The notes below the pieces were generated by a model. It was not told where the DNA came from. It did no database searches and saw nothing but the letters and a program-made list of their open reading frames with translations. The translations under genes and the position numbers were made by a program. From Flavobacterium sp. DG2-3 (GTDB lineage: Bacteria; Bacteroidota; Bacteroidia; Flavobacteriales; Flavobacteriaceae), in contig NZ_JAVAMB010000002.1 in assembly GCF_030730925.1 (NCBI RefSeq), forward strand, positions 372,001-436,000: a stretch of DNA of 64,000 nt, in the 5' to 3' direction. How positions within the stretch are numbered: the first letter of the stretch is position 1; every line of letters begins with the position of its first letter. Below are positions 35,434 through 44,460 of the stretch, one piece after another.

Positions 35434-36792
35434 TTATAAAACCAAAGTGAGCGTTGTAGCTGTAAAAAATATGTCTTTGCCATTACTAACATCTTTAATG
35501 AAATTCCCGCTTTGAAACCATGTTCCTTCTACAGTTAAATTCAGATATTTATTAAAACTGTAATCAAAAGAAGCTCCTAATTGATTTCCGATTTTTCTTG
35601 ATGTCGAATCTGAACTATTAAATAATACCGAAACATTGGGCTGATAGATAGCATCATTTATTGAAGCTCTCCAAAACATATCATAATCGATATTGAAATT
35701 TAATTTTTGTGTCAGCTGAAACTCAAGAAAAGGATGAACATCGATTAAATTTGAAGGTCCGATTAAAGCCGCTAACCCAAAATAGGCTCCTCTTGGAAAA
35801 AGTGGATTAAAAGTCTCTAAAGAATTATCATTCTGATTTTTATCTCCAGAAATATATTCTGCTTTTAACCCTATTTTTTGTTTTGTTTTATGAATGTTAT
35901 AAGTAAAATAGTTATGAATTGAAAATGTCCAGGCGTTGATGTTTTTAGTGCCAAATTTTCCAAACTGATAAGCCGCTTCTATATCATAATTCCATTTAGA
36001 ATAATTACCCCATATTCTTGAGCCAATAGTTTTTCTATTTTCCTGCCCTGATAAAGTATTGTAGGTACTCTCCGTTTTTTGAATATTTAAAAAATATATT
36101 TCTATGTTGTTTAAATACTTCACCTGATTTATACTGGCATACAAACCATAAAATTTTATGTTTGAGTCAATTTTGTCATTAAAGTTTCCAAATCGATTTT
36201 TCACATAAAAACTATAAAAAGCATCGACAGCTAGGTTTCTTTTTTGATAGGTTATTTTAATTGCGTCAAACGCTTGACGACTGTTTGGTCCTTCCCGAAC
36301 TGAAATTAGTCGTTGCGATCCATAATACAATTCTTGTCTTCCAATCCTAAAATTTAAATTCTCAACCTTAAAATCGACAAACAGCTGATGCAGATCTAGA
36401 GGATTTTCTTCTAACGGATTAGGATCTATTCTACCAATTGAAGAACTGCTTTGCAATTGGCCAAACAATCGAAATGAATTTCCTATTTTTAAGTTAGCAT
36501 AAAAAAGCGCTCTGTTAAGGATAAAACCATTATCATCTTTATAACTTTCGTCCCAATTTTCGTTTTTAAAAAGTTGGTATTGCGTTCTGTTTTCAGCTCC
36601 AAAAAAAAGAAATGTATTAGATTTTTTGGATAATGTAATTTGTTTGATTTTATAATAAAAACTTTGATTGGTGCTGTCTATCGAAACAACATCATTGTAT
36701 CTTAAAAATTTAAATTCATTTACTTGTTGAGAATAAACTGTTGAATTAAAAATCATTATAATAATCAGAAAATATTTTTTGTACTGAAACAT
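35434..36792 (-). CDS. Alginate-export-type outer-membrane porin
   Basis: A 452-aa beta-barrel with a signal peptide (cleaved near VYSQQ). Alginate-export family features include FGAENRTQYQLF, LHQLFVDFKVENLNFRIGRQ, SQRLISVREGPNSRQAFDAI and alternating barrel strands to a C-terminal strand ending in LTLVL. The family contains outer-membrane channels for anionic sugars or aromatic compounds. In this operon it probably admits the substrate of the exported hydrolases (inferred). The next gene starts 53 bp downstream. Confidence 0.88.
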   Translation of the reverse strand: MFQYKKYFLIIIMIFNSTVYSQQVNEFKFLRYNDVVSIDSTNQSFYYKIKQITLSKKSNTFLFFGAENRTQYQLFKNENWDESYKDDNGFILNRALFYANLKIGNSFRLFGQLQSSSSIGRIDPNPLEENPLDLHQLFVDFKVENLNFRIGRQELYYGSQRLISVREGPNSRQAFDAIKITYQKRNLAVDAFYSFYVKNRFGNFNDKIDSNIKFYGLYASINQVKYLNNIEIYFLNIQKTESTYNTLSGQENRKTIGSRIWGNYSKWNYDIEAAYQFGKFGTKNINAWTFSIHNYFTYNIHKTKQKIGLKAEYISGDKNQNDNSLETFNPLFPRGAYFGLAALIGPSNLIDVHPFLEFQLTQKLNFNIDYDMFWRASINDAIYQPNVSVLFNSSDSTSRKIGNQLGASFDYSFNKYLNLTVEGTWFQSGNFIKDVSNGKDIFFTATTLTLVL

Positions 36793-36811
36793 GTTGCAAC
36801 TTTCTGAAATA

Positions 36812-37243
36812 CTAGGAAAAGAAATATCTCCTATTTCCTATTCTCGAGTCTATAATGAACCATTTACAATAAAAAAATGCCAAAATACGTGATTTACAAG
36901 TTTTGTAATTCAGATGCGAGAATCCAACCTGCTCTGCATTTATTTCATCTTTTTGCTCTTTTAGATTTGTTTGTCCCAATAGAAATTGTCCTCCAGAAAA
37001 AATGGAATTTTCTATTCCCGATGAATTTTCAATTTCGCGGTCTAATAAAACAATGTATCGCCCTTCTGCTGAAATGTAAAAATCATGATCATAATTTTCA
37101 ATGACTTTCCTCAGAATTGCATTATCAGCTTCAAGAGAATCAGATAGAAATCCTGTTGTTGCTTTACTTAGATAAGTATCAGTAGTTCCAAGATACTTCT
37201 CTTTTTTATGTTCTGATCGCAATCTTTTTATTTTAAATTCCAT
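36812..37243 (-). CDS. Hypothetical protein
   Basis: A 143-aa frame with a charged N-terminal half (IKRLRSEHKKEKYLG) and a central segment FYISAEGRYIVLLDREIENS. The last ~30 residues (KTCKSRILAFFYCKWFII onward) look unlike the rest and may be read-through beyond a frameshift. Spacing to neighbours (47 bp upstream, 19 bp downstream) supports a real gene. No family recognised. Confidence 0.4.
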   Translation of the reverse strand: MEFKIKRLRSEHKKEKYLGTTDTYLSKATTGFLSDSLEADNAILRKVIENYDHDFYISAEGRYIVLLDREIENSSGIENSIFSGGQFLLGQTNLKEQKDEINAEQVGFSHLNYKTCKSRILAFFYCKWFIIDSRIGNRRYFFS

Positions 37244-37290
37244 ATCTAATCTTTTTTGATTTAATTTCCTTTAGTTACATTTTTCAATAA

Positions 37291-37590
37291 CTATCTCATC
37301 TTCAATTTCTGAATCATTGCTGCATTCAAATTATCACTATAAGCCCCATAAGCGTCAACCAATAATCCTTTTACGCCGCATTGCGTATGTATTGCGTAAA
37401 GTATTGAGGAATCATCCGGATTAGAATCGCCTTCAAAGCGATAAAATGCATCCACAGTAAACTCACTTGGTTCAAATGTTTTGTTTAATGCTTTACAGCT
37501 TAATGTTGAATTACTAAGATTAAAATCATAAGTATATCCTTCCGCTTGTTTTGTATTTATAGCTTCCGTTAGGGTATCATAATTTGTCAT
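37291..37590 (-). CDS. Small protein of the 'phosphoribosylpyrophosphate synthetase'-labelled family
   Basis: A 99-aa protein starting MTNYDTLTEAINTKQAEGYT, with FEPSEFTVDAFYRFEGDSNP and DSSILYAIHTQCGVKGLLVD. A small Bacteroidota family with this pattern is commonly labelled PRPP synthetase in databases, but it lacks the PRPP synthetase fold and is far too short. True function unknown. ATG at 37590 is chosen; the longer frame uses a TTG. First gene of the operon behind module D. Confidence 0.8.
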   Translation of the reverse strand: MTNYDTLTEAINTKQAEGYTYDFNLSNSTLSCKALNKTFEPSEFTVDAFYRFEGDSNPDDSSILYAIHTQCGVKGLLVDAYGAYSDNLNAAMIQKLKMR

Positions 37591-37717
37591 TTTTTTTAGT
37601 TTTTTAGTTACTATTGGGATTGGTTTAATCGTATTGCCTGAGTAAATTATAATGTATTTAATTCTCAATTTCTCAAGCTTTTTAAATCTTAATTGTCAGA
37701 TTTTGTTTTCGTTAGAG

Positions 37718-37787
37718 CAAAACTAATTCTAAGAACAAGATTAATTTCTATGGAAAAGTTATCAAGAATTATAAATATTAAAGATTT
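37718..37787 (-). promoter_or_regulatory. Conserved promoter module D
   Basis: -7 box TAGTTTTG (37718-37725, minus strand) and, 22 nt away, the 40-bp element at 37748-37787 starting CTATGGAAAAGTTATC and ending AAAGATTT. It is about 29/40 identical to the copy at 45009. It lies 128 bp before the operon start at 37590. Confidence 0.6.
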
Positions 37788-37851
37788 CAGTTATTTCATA
37801 AAATCATATTAAAAGCAGTAATAAAATTTTAGAATTCAATTGAAAATAGTA

Positions 37852-37875
37852 TTTTTGTGTTATTCAGTACAAAAA
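37852..37875 (+). promoter_or_regulatory. Candidate TetR operator (autoregulatory)
   Basis: TTTTTGTGTT, a 4-nt spacer, then AGTACAAAAA: an 8/10 inverted repeat ending 5 bp before the TetR start. It has the same design as the perfect palindrome at 38479. Confidence 0.6.
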
Positions 37876-37880
37876 TAATT

Positions 37881-38462
37881 ATGCGCGGAAGACCAACTAT
37901 ATTTAGTGAAGAAGAACTGCTTAGAAAAGCACAAACCGTATTTTGGGAAAAAGGATTTACTCCTACTTCACTTGAAGATTTGCTTGAAGCCATGCAGATT
38001 GGCGGCGGGAGTTTTTATAACACTTTTAAAGGCGGCAAAAAAGAACTTTTTTCTAAAGCGCTCCAACTTCGAAGAAATGATTTGAAAAATTTCAAAGAAG
38101 AACTTACTCAAAGCGAATCGCCTCTAGATGCCTTAAAGGATTTTTTTCGATCACTTGCAACAGCTGATCCGCATAGCCATTTGATGGGCTGTCTTATTGT
38201 CAACACGATTATCGAAATGACTTTTGTAGATACTAAATTTCAGGAAGAAGCCCTTGTTATACTAAGAGAAATGGAGCAACTCTATATTTGGGCAATTGAC
38301 AAAGCGCAAAAAGAAGGAAAAATAAAAAACCAGACGGATCCTGAAATTTTAGGTCGATATCTTGTTACATTCTGGAGCGGACTGAATGTTCTCAGACGTA
38401 TGTATCCGGATAAAAAAATACTCTCTGCTCAAATAGAAATGCAGCTTAGCATCATTAGCTAA
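37881..38462 (+). CDS. TetR/AcrR family repressor
   Basis: A 193-aa regulator. HTH: MRGRPTIFSEEELLRKAQTV then WEKGFTPTSLEDLLEAMQIG and GSFYNTFKGGKKELF. The C-terminal ligand domain (~70-193) contains AlkR/YdeS-like CLIVNTIIEM. I start at the ATG at 37881; the longer frame uses a GTG that lies inside the operator. The operator-like palindrome at 38479 before the downstream hydrolase gene suggests it represses itself and that operon. Confidence 0.88.
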   Translation: MRGRPTIFSEEELLRKAQTVFWEKGFTPTSLEDLLEAMQIGGGSFYNTFKGGKKELFSKALQLRRNDLKNFKEELTQSESPLDALKDFFRSLATADPHSHLMGCLIVNTIIEMTFVDTKFQEEALVILREMEQLYIWAIDKAQKEGKIKNQTDPEILGRYLVTFWSGLNVLRRMYPDKKILSAQIEMQLSIIS

Positions 38463-38478
38463 GCTTTTTTTTAAATCA

Positions 38479-38502
38479 TTTTTGTGTTAAACAACACAAA
38501 AA
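38479..38502 (+). promoter_or_regulatory. Perfect palindromic operator for TetR
   Basis: TTTTTGTGTT-aaac-AACACAAAAA: a perfect 10-bp inverted repeat, 49 bp before the hydrolase start at 38552 and 16 bp after the TetR stop. Confidence 0.65.
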
Positions 38503-38551
38503 TAAAAATGCACAATTTTACACAACAGATTACTAATTTAAAACAACATTC

Positions 38552-39600
38552 ATGATTATTTACAAAAGGATTATTTTACTGGTTTTTACTGCCTTACTAC
38601 TAACTTCTTGCAATAAAGAGGGAAATTCGCAAAAAGAAAATACAAATAAGAATACTTATTTAAAAGATACTACTAAAGGAATAAAAACAGGCGGTGTCAA
38701 AGTTGTAGAAATTACAACGCCAAAAGGCAAATTTAAGGTCTGGACTAAGACTGTTGGTAACAATCCTAAAATTAAAGTTTTATTGCTGAATGGAGGCCCG
38801 GGAGCTACACATGAATATTTTGAATGCATGGAAAGCTTTTTTCCTCAAGAGGGAATTGAATTTATTTACTACGATCAGTTGGGAACCGGAAACTCTGACA
38901 ATCCAAACGATCCTGCGCTTTGGGATGTGAATCGATTTGTGGATGAAATTGAACAAGTACGTGTTGCTCTTAATCTCGATAAAGACAATTTTTATTTGTT
39001 AGGACATTCCTGGGGAGGTATTCTTGCTGCGGAATATGCATTAAAACATCAACAGCATCTAAAAGGTTTAATTATTTCTAATATGATGATGAGCGCCATT
39101 GATTATAGTAATTATTCTAAAAATGTTCTTGCTCAACAGATGGAACCAAAAGTTTTGGCGCAATTGAGGGAAATTGAAAAAAACAAAGATTTTAAGAATC
39201 CAAAATATATGGAACTATTGATTCCGAATTTCTATGCAAAACATATATTCGAATGGATATCAATTCATGGCCAGAACCGCTAAGCCGCTCTTTCGGAAAA
39301 ATTAATGAATCGCTATACGTTACGATGCAGGGACCAAGCGAATTCGGAATTTCTGGTAAACTGGAAAAGTGGGATGTTAAAAATCAGCTTTCAAAAATCA
39401 CAGTCCCAACTTTATCCATCGGAGCAAAATACGACACAATGGATCCTGAACACATGAAATGGATTTCGACTCAGGTTAAAAACGGAACTTATCTGTACTG
39501 TGACAAAGGCAGCCATATGAGTATGTATGATGATCAGGAAACTTATATGAAAGGTTTAATTAAATTCATAAAAGATACAGATAATAAGCTAAATAAATGA
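38552..39600 (+). pseudogene. Proline iminopeptidase-like alpha/beta hydrolase, frameshifted
   Basis: The first frame (38552 on) gives a lipoprotein signal with Cys20 in LLLTSCNKE, NGGPGATHEYFE, and the Ser elbow GHSWGGILAAEY, then stops after 243 residues at HGQNR. The rest of the family sequence (MDINSWPEPLSRSFGKIN, TMQGPSEFGI, acid in GAKYDTMDPEH, His in KGSHMSMYDD) continues in another frame to 39600. The frames meet at 39248-39249, where one base is missing between ATA and CGA. Joined, they give ~349 residues, the family length. It is either a recent inactivation or a sequencing error. Product would be a periplasm-facing or surface peptidase. Confidence 0.8.
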
Positions 39601-40673
39601 TTGAAATTAAATTAGAAAAATCAATATGGATCGTATTGGTTTTCATTTTTACGAATGCATTTTACAGTCAGAATAATGTAAAACAGAATCTAAAAACGTT
39701 TACTGTAAGGGGAAATATTAAAAGTGATATCACCGATAATTTTGCTTATTTATATTATAATGACATACAAGACAGCGTCAAGATTATCAATAAGCAGTTT
39801 GAGTTTAAAGGCTCAGTAAAAGATACTGTGGTGGCTAAAATTTACTTGCCATCTGCTGCCAATGCTCCACAATTTTACTTAGAAAATAATACTATCAATA
39901 TCAGCGTCAGTGTAGACAAAACAGTTAAAGATGGAAAATCTATACAGACCATGCACATTGATACGATTAAGGGATCACATTCTCTAGAATTACAAAAGCA
40001 GTACTTAAATTTTTATAAGTCAAATTCAGGTAAAAAAGATTTCAACTCATTACTGTATTCAGAATTAACTGTGTTTTTCACTAAACATCGTACTCATCCT
40101 TTTAGTGGTGCAATTTTGGCCGAACTTGCTTTCATGAATCCGATCTTGAATAAACAGCAGCTTACTAAACTATATTCAATTTTAGATCTTTCGAAACAAG
40201 ACGATCAATACCTTAAACTCTATCAAAAGGGAATAGAAAAATTAGATGTTTACGCCGTTGGAAAACCTTTTTTGGACTTTAAATTGCCGAACCAAGACGG
40301 AAATTTAATCAATTTGAAAGACTATAAAGGAAAAATAGTACTCATTGATTTTTGGGCTTCGTGGTGTGCGCCGTGCAGGAAAAAAAATCCTGAACTTATT
40401 AGTCTAAAACAACAGTTTGAAAATGCTGACTTTGAAATAATTGGAATCTCCAGAGATAAAAATAAAAAGCAATGGATTTCTGCCATAGCAAAAGACAAGT
40501 TAGAATGGACAAATCTATTGGATGAAGATCAAAAGATGGAAAATAGCATGGGAATCGAAAACATTCCGTACAATTACTTATTGGATGAAAAAGGCATCAT
40601 TTTGGGAGTAAATCTTCCTGTCGAAAAAATTACACAGATTTTAACCGATAAGGTAAAAACACAAAAATCATAA
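39597..40673 (+). CDS. DUF4369-thioredoxin (TlpA-like) protein
   Basis: A 358-aa protein with a signal-like N-terminus (IWIVLVFIFTNAFYSQ), a DUF4369 domain (~30-125) and a C-terminal AhpC/TlpA thioredoxin domain with active site ASWCAPCRKKNPEL (~residue 256) and the cis-Pro region IENIPYNYLLD. Probably a periplasmic thiol reductase. Its ATG overlaps the stop of the hydrolase (ATGA), implying translational coupling under TetR control. Ended by a terminator at 40692. Confidence 0.9.
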   Translation: MIEIKLEKSIWIVLVFIFTNAFYSQNNVKQNLKTFTVRGNIKSDITDNFAYLYYNDIQDSVKIINKQFEFKGSVKDTVVAKIYLPSAANAPQFYLENNTINISVSVDKTVKDGKSIQTMHIDTIKGSHSLELQKQYLNFYKSNSGKKDFNSLLYSELTVFFTKHRTHPFSGAILAELAFMNPILNKQQLTKLYSILDLSKQDDQYLKLYQKGIEKLDVYAVGKPFLDFKLPNQDGNLINLKDYKGKIVLIDFWASWCAPCRKKNPELISLKQQFENADFEIIGISRDKNKKQWISAIAKDKLEWTNLLDEDQKMENSMGIENIPYNYLLDEKGIILGVNLPVEKITQILTDKVKTQKS

Positions 40674-40691
40674 TTGAAAACTATAAAATAT

Positions 40692-40727
40692 AAAACCTCC
40701 AAAACTTGTGATTTTGGAGGTTTTTAA
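40692..40727. terminator. Bidirectional terminator
   Basis: Stem AAACCTCCAAAA / TTTTGGAGGTTT (with flanking A and T runs) between convergent genes 39597 (+) and 40756 (-). Confidence 0.88.
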
Positions 40728-40755
40728 AAATAAAGTAAGATGATTTTATTAGTAT

Positions 40756-41739
40756 TTACAATTCCTGAATTTGTCTGATCATTTGGTTGGTAAATCCCCA
40801 TTCGTTATCGTACCATGCCATTACTTTTACAAGATCGCCATCTACTACGCGGGTCATTTCGAGATCTACAGTTGCAGCAAATGTACTTTTAATTAAATCT
40901 GAAGAAACCAAAGGTTCGTTGCTTACATCAACCACTTTTTTATATCTTTCAGTTTGTGCTTCCTCTGTTAGAATTGTATTTATTTCTTCTGCAGAAGTTG
41001 GACGTTCTGTAACAAAAGTAATATCTGATATGGAACCAATTGGAACAGGCACTCTCACCGCAATACCATCAAATTTTCCTGCATATTCTGGAAGTGCTTT
41101 TGTTACGGCAATCGCTGCACCTGTAGCCGCTGGTGCCGAATTTATCGCTGCCCCACGCCCCATACGAGGTTCTCTTTTTGAAGGTGCATCAACTAATGTT
41201 TGAGAGGCTGTATAAGCATGTGTAGTATTCAGAATGGCTTTTTTGATACCAATTCTTCGGCCTATTATTTCAATTATCGGTCCAATATTATTGGTTGTAC
41301 AGCTGGCACAAGAAAATATAGATACTTTACCATCTTCTGTATTTACTCCGTGTACAATGGTTGGCGTATCTTTCGTGGGGCCAGATATGACAACAAATTT
41401 AGCACCTGCCGAAATGTGTTTCTCAGCATCTGGTTTATTAGTAAAAAATCCTGTACTCTCAATTACTATCTCAGCATTTAATGCTGCCCAAGGCAATGCT
41501 GCAGGATCTTTTATCTCAGTGTAACGGATTGATTTTCCATCTACAACAATAGAATCGCCATCAATTGTAACCGTTTTTTCAAATCTGCCGTAAATACTGT
41601 CATACTTTAAAAGATATGCTGCGTTCTCAATACTCATAAGATCATTGATCCCTACAACTTCCAGTTCTGGAGTGTCTAATATAATTTTTAGCGCTGCTCT
41701 TCCGATACGGCCAAAACCGTTAATTCCTATTTTTTTCAT
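40756..41739 (-). CDS. gap: Divergent glyceraldehyde-3-phosphate dehydrogenase
   Basis: A 327-aa type I GAPDH: GINGFGRIGRAALKI start, catalytic Cys in SCASCTTNNIGP, His in LNTTHAYTASQ, and the C-terminal WYDNEWGF. The usual SNASCTTNC reads SCASCTTNN, checked at codon level (TGT GCC AGC TGT ACA ACC AAT AAT), and the phosphate loop reads SKREPRMGRGAAINSAPAATG, so it is a divergent, probably non-housekeeping copy. It lies alone on the minus strand between the TetR group and the TauE operon. Alternative substrates (for example an erythrose-4-phosphate role) are possible. Confidence 0.85.
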   Translation of the reverse strand: MKKIGINGFGRIGRAALKIILDTPELEVVGINDLMSIENAAYLLKYDSIYGRFEKTVTIDGDSIVVDGKSIRYTEIKDPAALPWAALNAEIVIESTGFFTNKPDAEKHISAGAKFVVISGPTKDTPTIVHGVNTEDGKVSIFSCASCTTNNIGPIIEIIGRRIGIKKAILNTTHAYTASQTLVDAPSKREPRMGRGAAINSAPAATGAAIAVTKALPEYAGKFDGIAVRVPVPIGSISDITFVTERPTSAEEINTILTEEAQTERYKKVVDVSNEPLVSSDLIKSTFAATVDLEMTRVVDGDLVKVMAWYDNEWGFTNQMIRQIQEL

Positions 41740-41869
41740 TTTCTAATTTTAATGGTTATCATTATTTTATAAGACATGAGTTTAAAGATAATAATTTTAA
41801 ACTAAGTAATCTACACTATATCAAATGATTACATTTTAATAAATTACTAATTTATATCTAAGTGAAAGA

Positions 41870-42631
41870 TTACATGGTAAAAAAGTAAACCGCTATTAAT
41901 CCTCCGATCACTATAATTAATTTTCTGACCAGTTCCTGATTCATATGCCTTGAAAATACTGCTCCGTAATAGCCGCCAATGATTCCTCCAATGGTTAAAA
42001 TAGCAGTTATTTTCCAATCTATTAAGCCTGAAAATATAAAACAAAGTGCCGCGATTCCGTTATTTACAGTAACCATCAACACTTTTAATCCATTCATTTC
42101 ATTGAGTTCTTTCATCCCATACAAGGTAAAAAGTGTTAGAATCATAATTCCTATTCCTGCGTTGAAATAGCCTCCGTAAAAATTAATCAAAAACAAGGGT
42201 ATCAGCTTTTTATGCGTATATTCAAAATGGCCGCTTCCTGTAGTTTTTTTTTGAAAATAGCTCAATATGGATTTACTAAAGGCAAAAGTGCCCCACGATA
42301 CAAGGTGAAAATAAGGAACCAGAGACTTAAAAACTTCAGGATCTGTCATGACCATTACAAATGCGCCGCATAAACCTCCGATTCCGCTTATTACCAATAA
42401 AATTTTCAGATCTTTTGGCATTATTTGAATATCGTTTTTAAATGCCTTAACACTCGCCACATTACCAAACCACATCGATACGCAAGTCATAGCATTCGCT
42501 CTTATCGAACTTACTCCATTTAAAACCAAACTTGGAAATACAATAAATCCGCCCCCGCCAGCAAAAGCATTTACCGCTCCGCCTGCTATCGCAGCTAAAA
42601 ATAACAACCCATACTGAAGATAATTTTCCAT
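41870..42631 (-). CDS. TauE/SafE family sulfite/anion exporter
   Basis: A 253-aa membrane protein with about eight helices; repeats of the family pattern GGAVNAFAGGGGFIVFPSLV and, in the second half, GGYFNAGIGIMIL. TSUP/TauE proteins export organosulfur compounds or small anions. It is separated by only 2 bp from the alpha/beta hydrolase upstream, so it is translated with it, and it ends operon 2. It may expel a product of the hydrolases (inferred). Confidence 0.9.
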   Translation of the reverse strand: MENYLQYGLLFLAAIAGGAVNAFAGGGGFIVFPSLVLNGVSSIRANAMTCVSMWFGNVASVKAFKNDIQIMPKDLKILLVISGIGGLCGAFVMVMTDPEVFKSLVPYFHLVSWGTFAFSKSILSYFQKKTTGSGHFEYTHKKLIPLFLINFYGGYFNAGIGIMILTLFTLYGMKELNEMNGLKVLMVTVNNGIAALCFIFSGLIDWKITAILTIGGIIGGYYGAVFSRHMNQELVRKLIIVIGGLIAVYFFTM

Positions 42632-42633
42632 TT

Positions 42634-43527
42634 TTAGTGTTGTTTTATTGATTTATGATAACTGATAATTTCCCTGGAAATTTCTTCTCCAAATTCTTCT
42701 AAGGCGAAGTGACCAGTAGGATAAAAAACCAGCTTCGAATCCGGCAGATCATTATGAATCGCTAATGCTCCTTCCTTTTTAAACACTAAATCATTTTCCC
42801 CCCAAACGATCAATGTCGGAAATTGCGATTTTCTAATTCTTTCTTGCCATGCCGAATAAAAAGCGAGGTTATTTCCGTAATCTTTTTTAATTGCTAAATG
42901 AATCTCTTTTAAACCATTTCGCTGCATTAAAAACTGATCTAGCGTATAGGATTCTGGAGCAATCTTTGACAAATTGGAAACGCCTGTAAGATATTCCCAT
43001 TTAATGTATTCGGATTCCACCAGTTTCTCCAATTTTGACTGATTTTCGGCTGTTTCATTTTTAAACAGCACCATAGCGTTTTTAATTCCGTCTCCAAGAC
43101 CTTCTTCGTATATGTTCCCATTCTGAAAAATAAGCATATTAACTTCTACTCTGTTTTTCATAATTAAATGCATCAAAATTAGTGCAGAATAATCAAAAAG
43201 GTAAAAGCTTGATTTGGTAATATTTAGTTTGTCCAGAAAACCTGCTATGACTATTGCAAAATTTTCAAACGTATATTCAAATTCGTCTTTTGATGGAACA
43301 GCGCTAAATCCAAAACCGGGTAAATCGGGAGCAAGAATATGAAATCGTTCAGACAGCAACGGAATAACATTCCGAAACATATGTGACGACGAAGGATATC
43401 CATGAAGAAGCAATAGATTTGGTTTTGCCTTATCTCCTGCTTCTCTGTAAAAAATTTCCGTTCCGTTTACAGTAATACATTTATGAACAACTGATTTTTC
43501 TTGCTCCACGATAGATTTATTTGTCAT
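42634..43527 (-). CDS. Alpha/beta hydrolase with altered nucleophile elbow
   Basis: A 297-aa cytoplasmic paralogue of 43548 and 31397: HGYPSSSHMFRNV, acid WGENDLVF, His YPTGHFALEEF. The elbow reads YLFDYSALILM instead of DYGGPIG/DYGAPVG, keeping the Asp nucleophile but losing the small residues that make the tight turn. Activity may be changed or lost. It starts 20 bp after the related hydrolase stop and its own stop is 2 bp before TauE/SafE. Confidence 0.86.
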   Translation of the reverse strand: MTNKSIVEQEKSVVHKCITVNGTEIFYREAGDKAKPNLLLLHGYPSSSHMFRNVIPLLSERFHILAPDLPGFGFSAVPSKDEFEYTFENFAIVIAGFLDKLNITKSSFYLFDYSALILMHLIMKNRVEVNMLIFQNGNIYEEGLGDGIKNAMVLFKNETAENQSKLEKLVESEYIKWEYLTGVSNLSKIAPESYTLDQFLMQRNGLKEIHLAIKKDYGNNLAFYSAWQERIRKSQFPTLIVWGENDLVFKKEGALAIHNDLPDSKLVFYPTGHFALEEFGEEISREIISYHKSIKQH

Positions 43528-43547
43528 TTATTGTAAATTCTAAATGC

Positions 43548-44417
43548 TTAATTTTTTGTTGTTTTTCTTTTAAGAAAATCTTTTATAAGCTCAGAAATTT
43601 CATCTCCAAAACTTTCTAGTGCAAAATGTCCTGTTGGAAATAAATGAAATTCAAGATTCTTCACGTCTTTTTTAAACGCTTCAGCACCTACACCCGGAAA
43701 AATATAATCGTCTTTTCCGTAAACGATCAGCATTTCTGGATTGTATGTTCTAAAATATTCCTGCCATTCTGGATACAAGGGTACATTGGTTCTGTAATCA
43801 TAAAAAAGTGCCAATTGAATATCACCATTTTCTGGGCGTTCTAAGTGTCTTAAATCAATTTCCCAGTTGTCTGGCGAAACTACCGATGCATCTGGAACGT
43901 TGTGTGTATATTGCCATTTTAATCCATCAGGAGCATGGAAAGTACTTAATGTAGCCGCCGCCTCTTTGTCGTTTCTATCTTTCCAAAGCGCTCTAAACGG
44001 ATCCCAGAAAGTTTCCAGACCTTCCTCATAAGCGCAGCCATTTTGTACAATCAGGGTTTCAATGCTGTTCGGATTTCTGCTTGCAATTCTAAAACCAACT
44101 GGTGCGCCATAATCCATTAAATAAAGACTGAATTTTTTGATCTCCAATTCATCCAATAAGGTTTTTACAATATTGCTGAAATTTTCAAAAGTATAATCAA
44201 AATTTGCCAATGGCGGCTGCTCGCTTCTTCCATAACCAGGATAATCTGGTGCAATTACATGAAAATCATCAGCAAGATAATTGATCAAATTTCGAAACAT
44301 GTGTGATGAGGTTGGATAACCGTGTAATAATACTAAAGTTGGCTTTTGTTTGTCTCCTGCTTCTCTGTAAAAAATCTCCACTCCGTTGATTTTTCTTGTG
44401 TGGTAACTCGTTTTCAT
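43548..44417 (-). CDS. Alpha/beta hydrolase (Asp-nucleophile type)
   Basis: A 289-aa cytoplasmic enzyme: HGYPTSSHMFRNL, nucleophile elbow YLMDYGAPVGFR, acid YGKDDYIF, His FPTGHFALESF. Complete haloalkane dehalogenase/epoxide hydrolase-like triad. It is the tandem partner of 42634 and a cytoplasmic relative of the exported 31397 enzyme of operon 1. It starts 43 bp after the DUF1348 gene stop. Confidence 0.9.
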   Translation of the reverse strand: MKTSYHTRKINGVEIFYREAGDKQKPTLVLLHGYPTSSHMFRNLINYLADDFHVIAPDYPGYGRSEQPPLANFDYTFENFSNIVKTLLDELEIKKFSLYLMDYGAPVGFRIASRNPNSIETLIVQNGCAYEEGLETFWDPFRALWKDRNDKEAAATLSTFHAPDGLKWQYTHNVPDASVVSPDNWEIDLRHLERPENGDIQLALFYDYRTNVPLYPEWQEYFRTYNPEMLIVYGKDDYIFPGVGAEAFKKDVKNLEFHLFPTGHFALESFGDEISELIKDFLKRKTTKN

Positions 44418-44460
44418 AATTTAAATTTATAAGGGTTAATTAATTATTTACTATTAAAAA

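Noticed and set aside
37291..37590. Calling this gene PRPP synthetase
   Set aside because: The common database label does not fit a 99-aa protein lacking the PRPP-binding motif.
37857..38462. TetR start at 37857
   Set aside because: It is a GTG lying inside the palindromic operator; the ATG at 37881 matches the family start MRGRPTIF.
41200..41524. Plus-strand frames inside the GAPDH gene
   Set aside because: They are reverse-strand shadows; the minus strand carries full GAPDH motifs.
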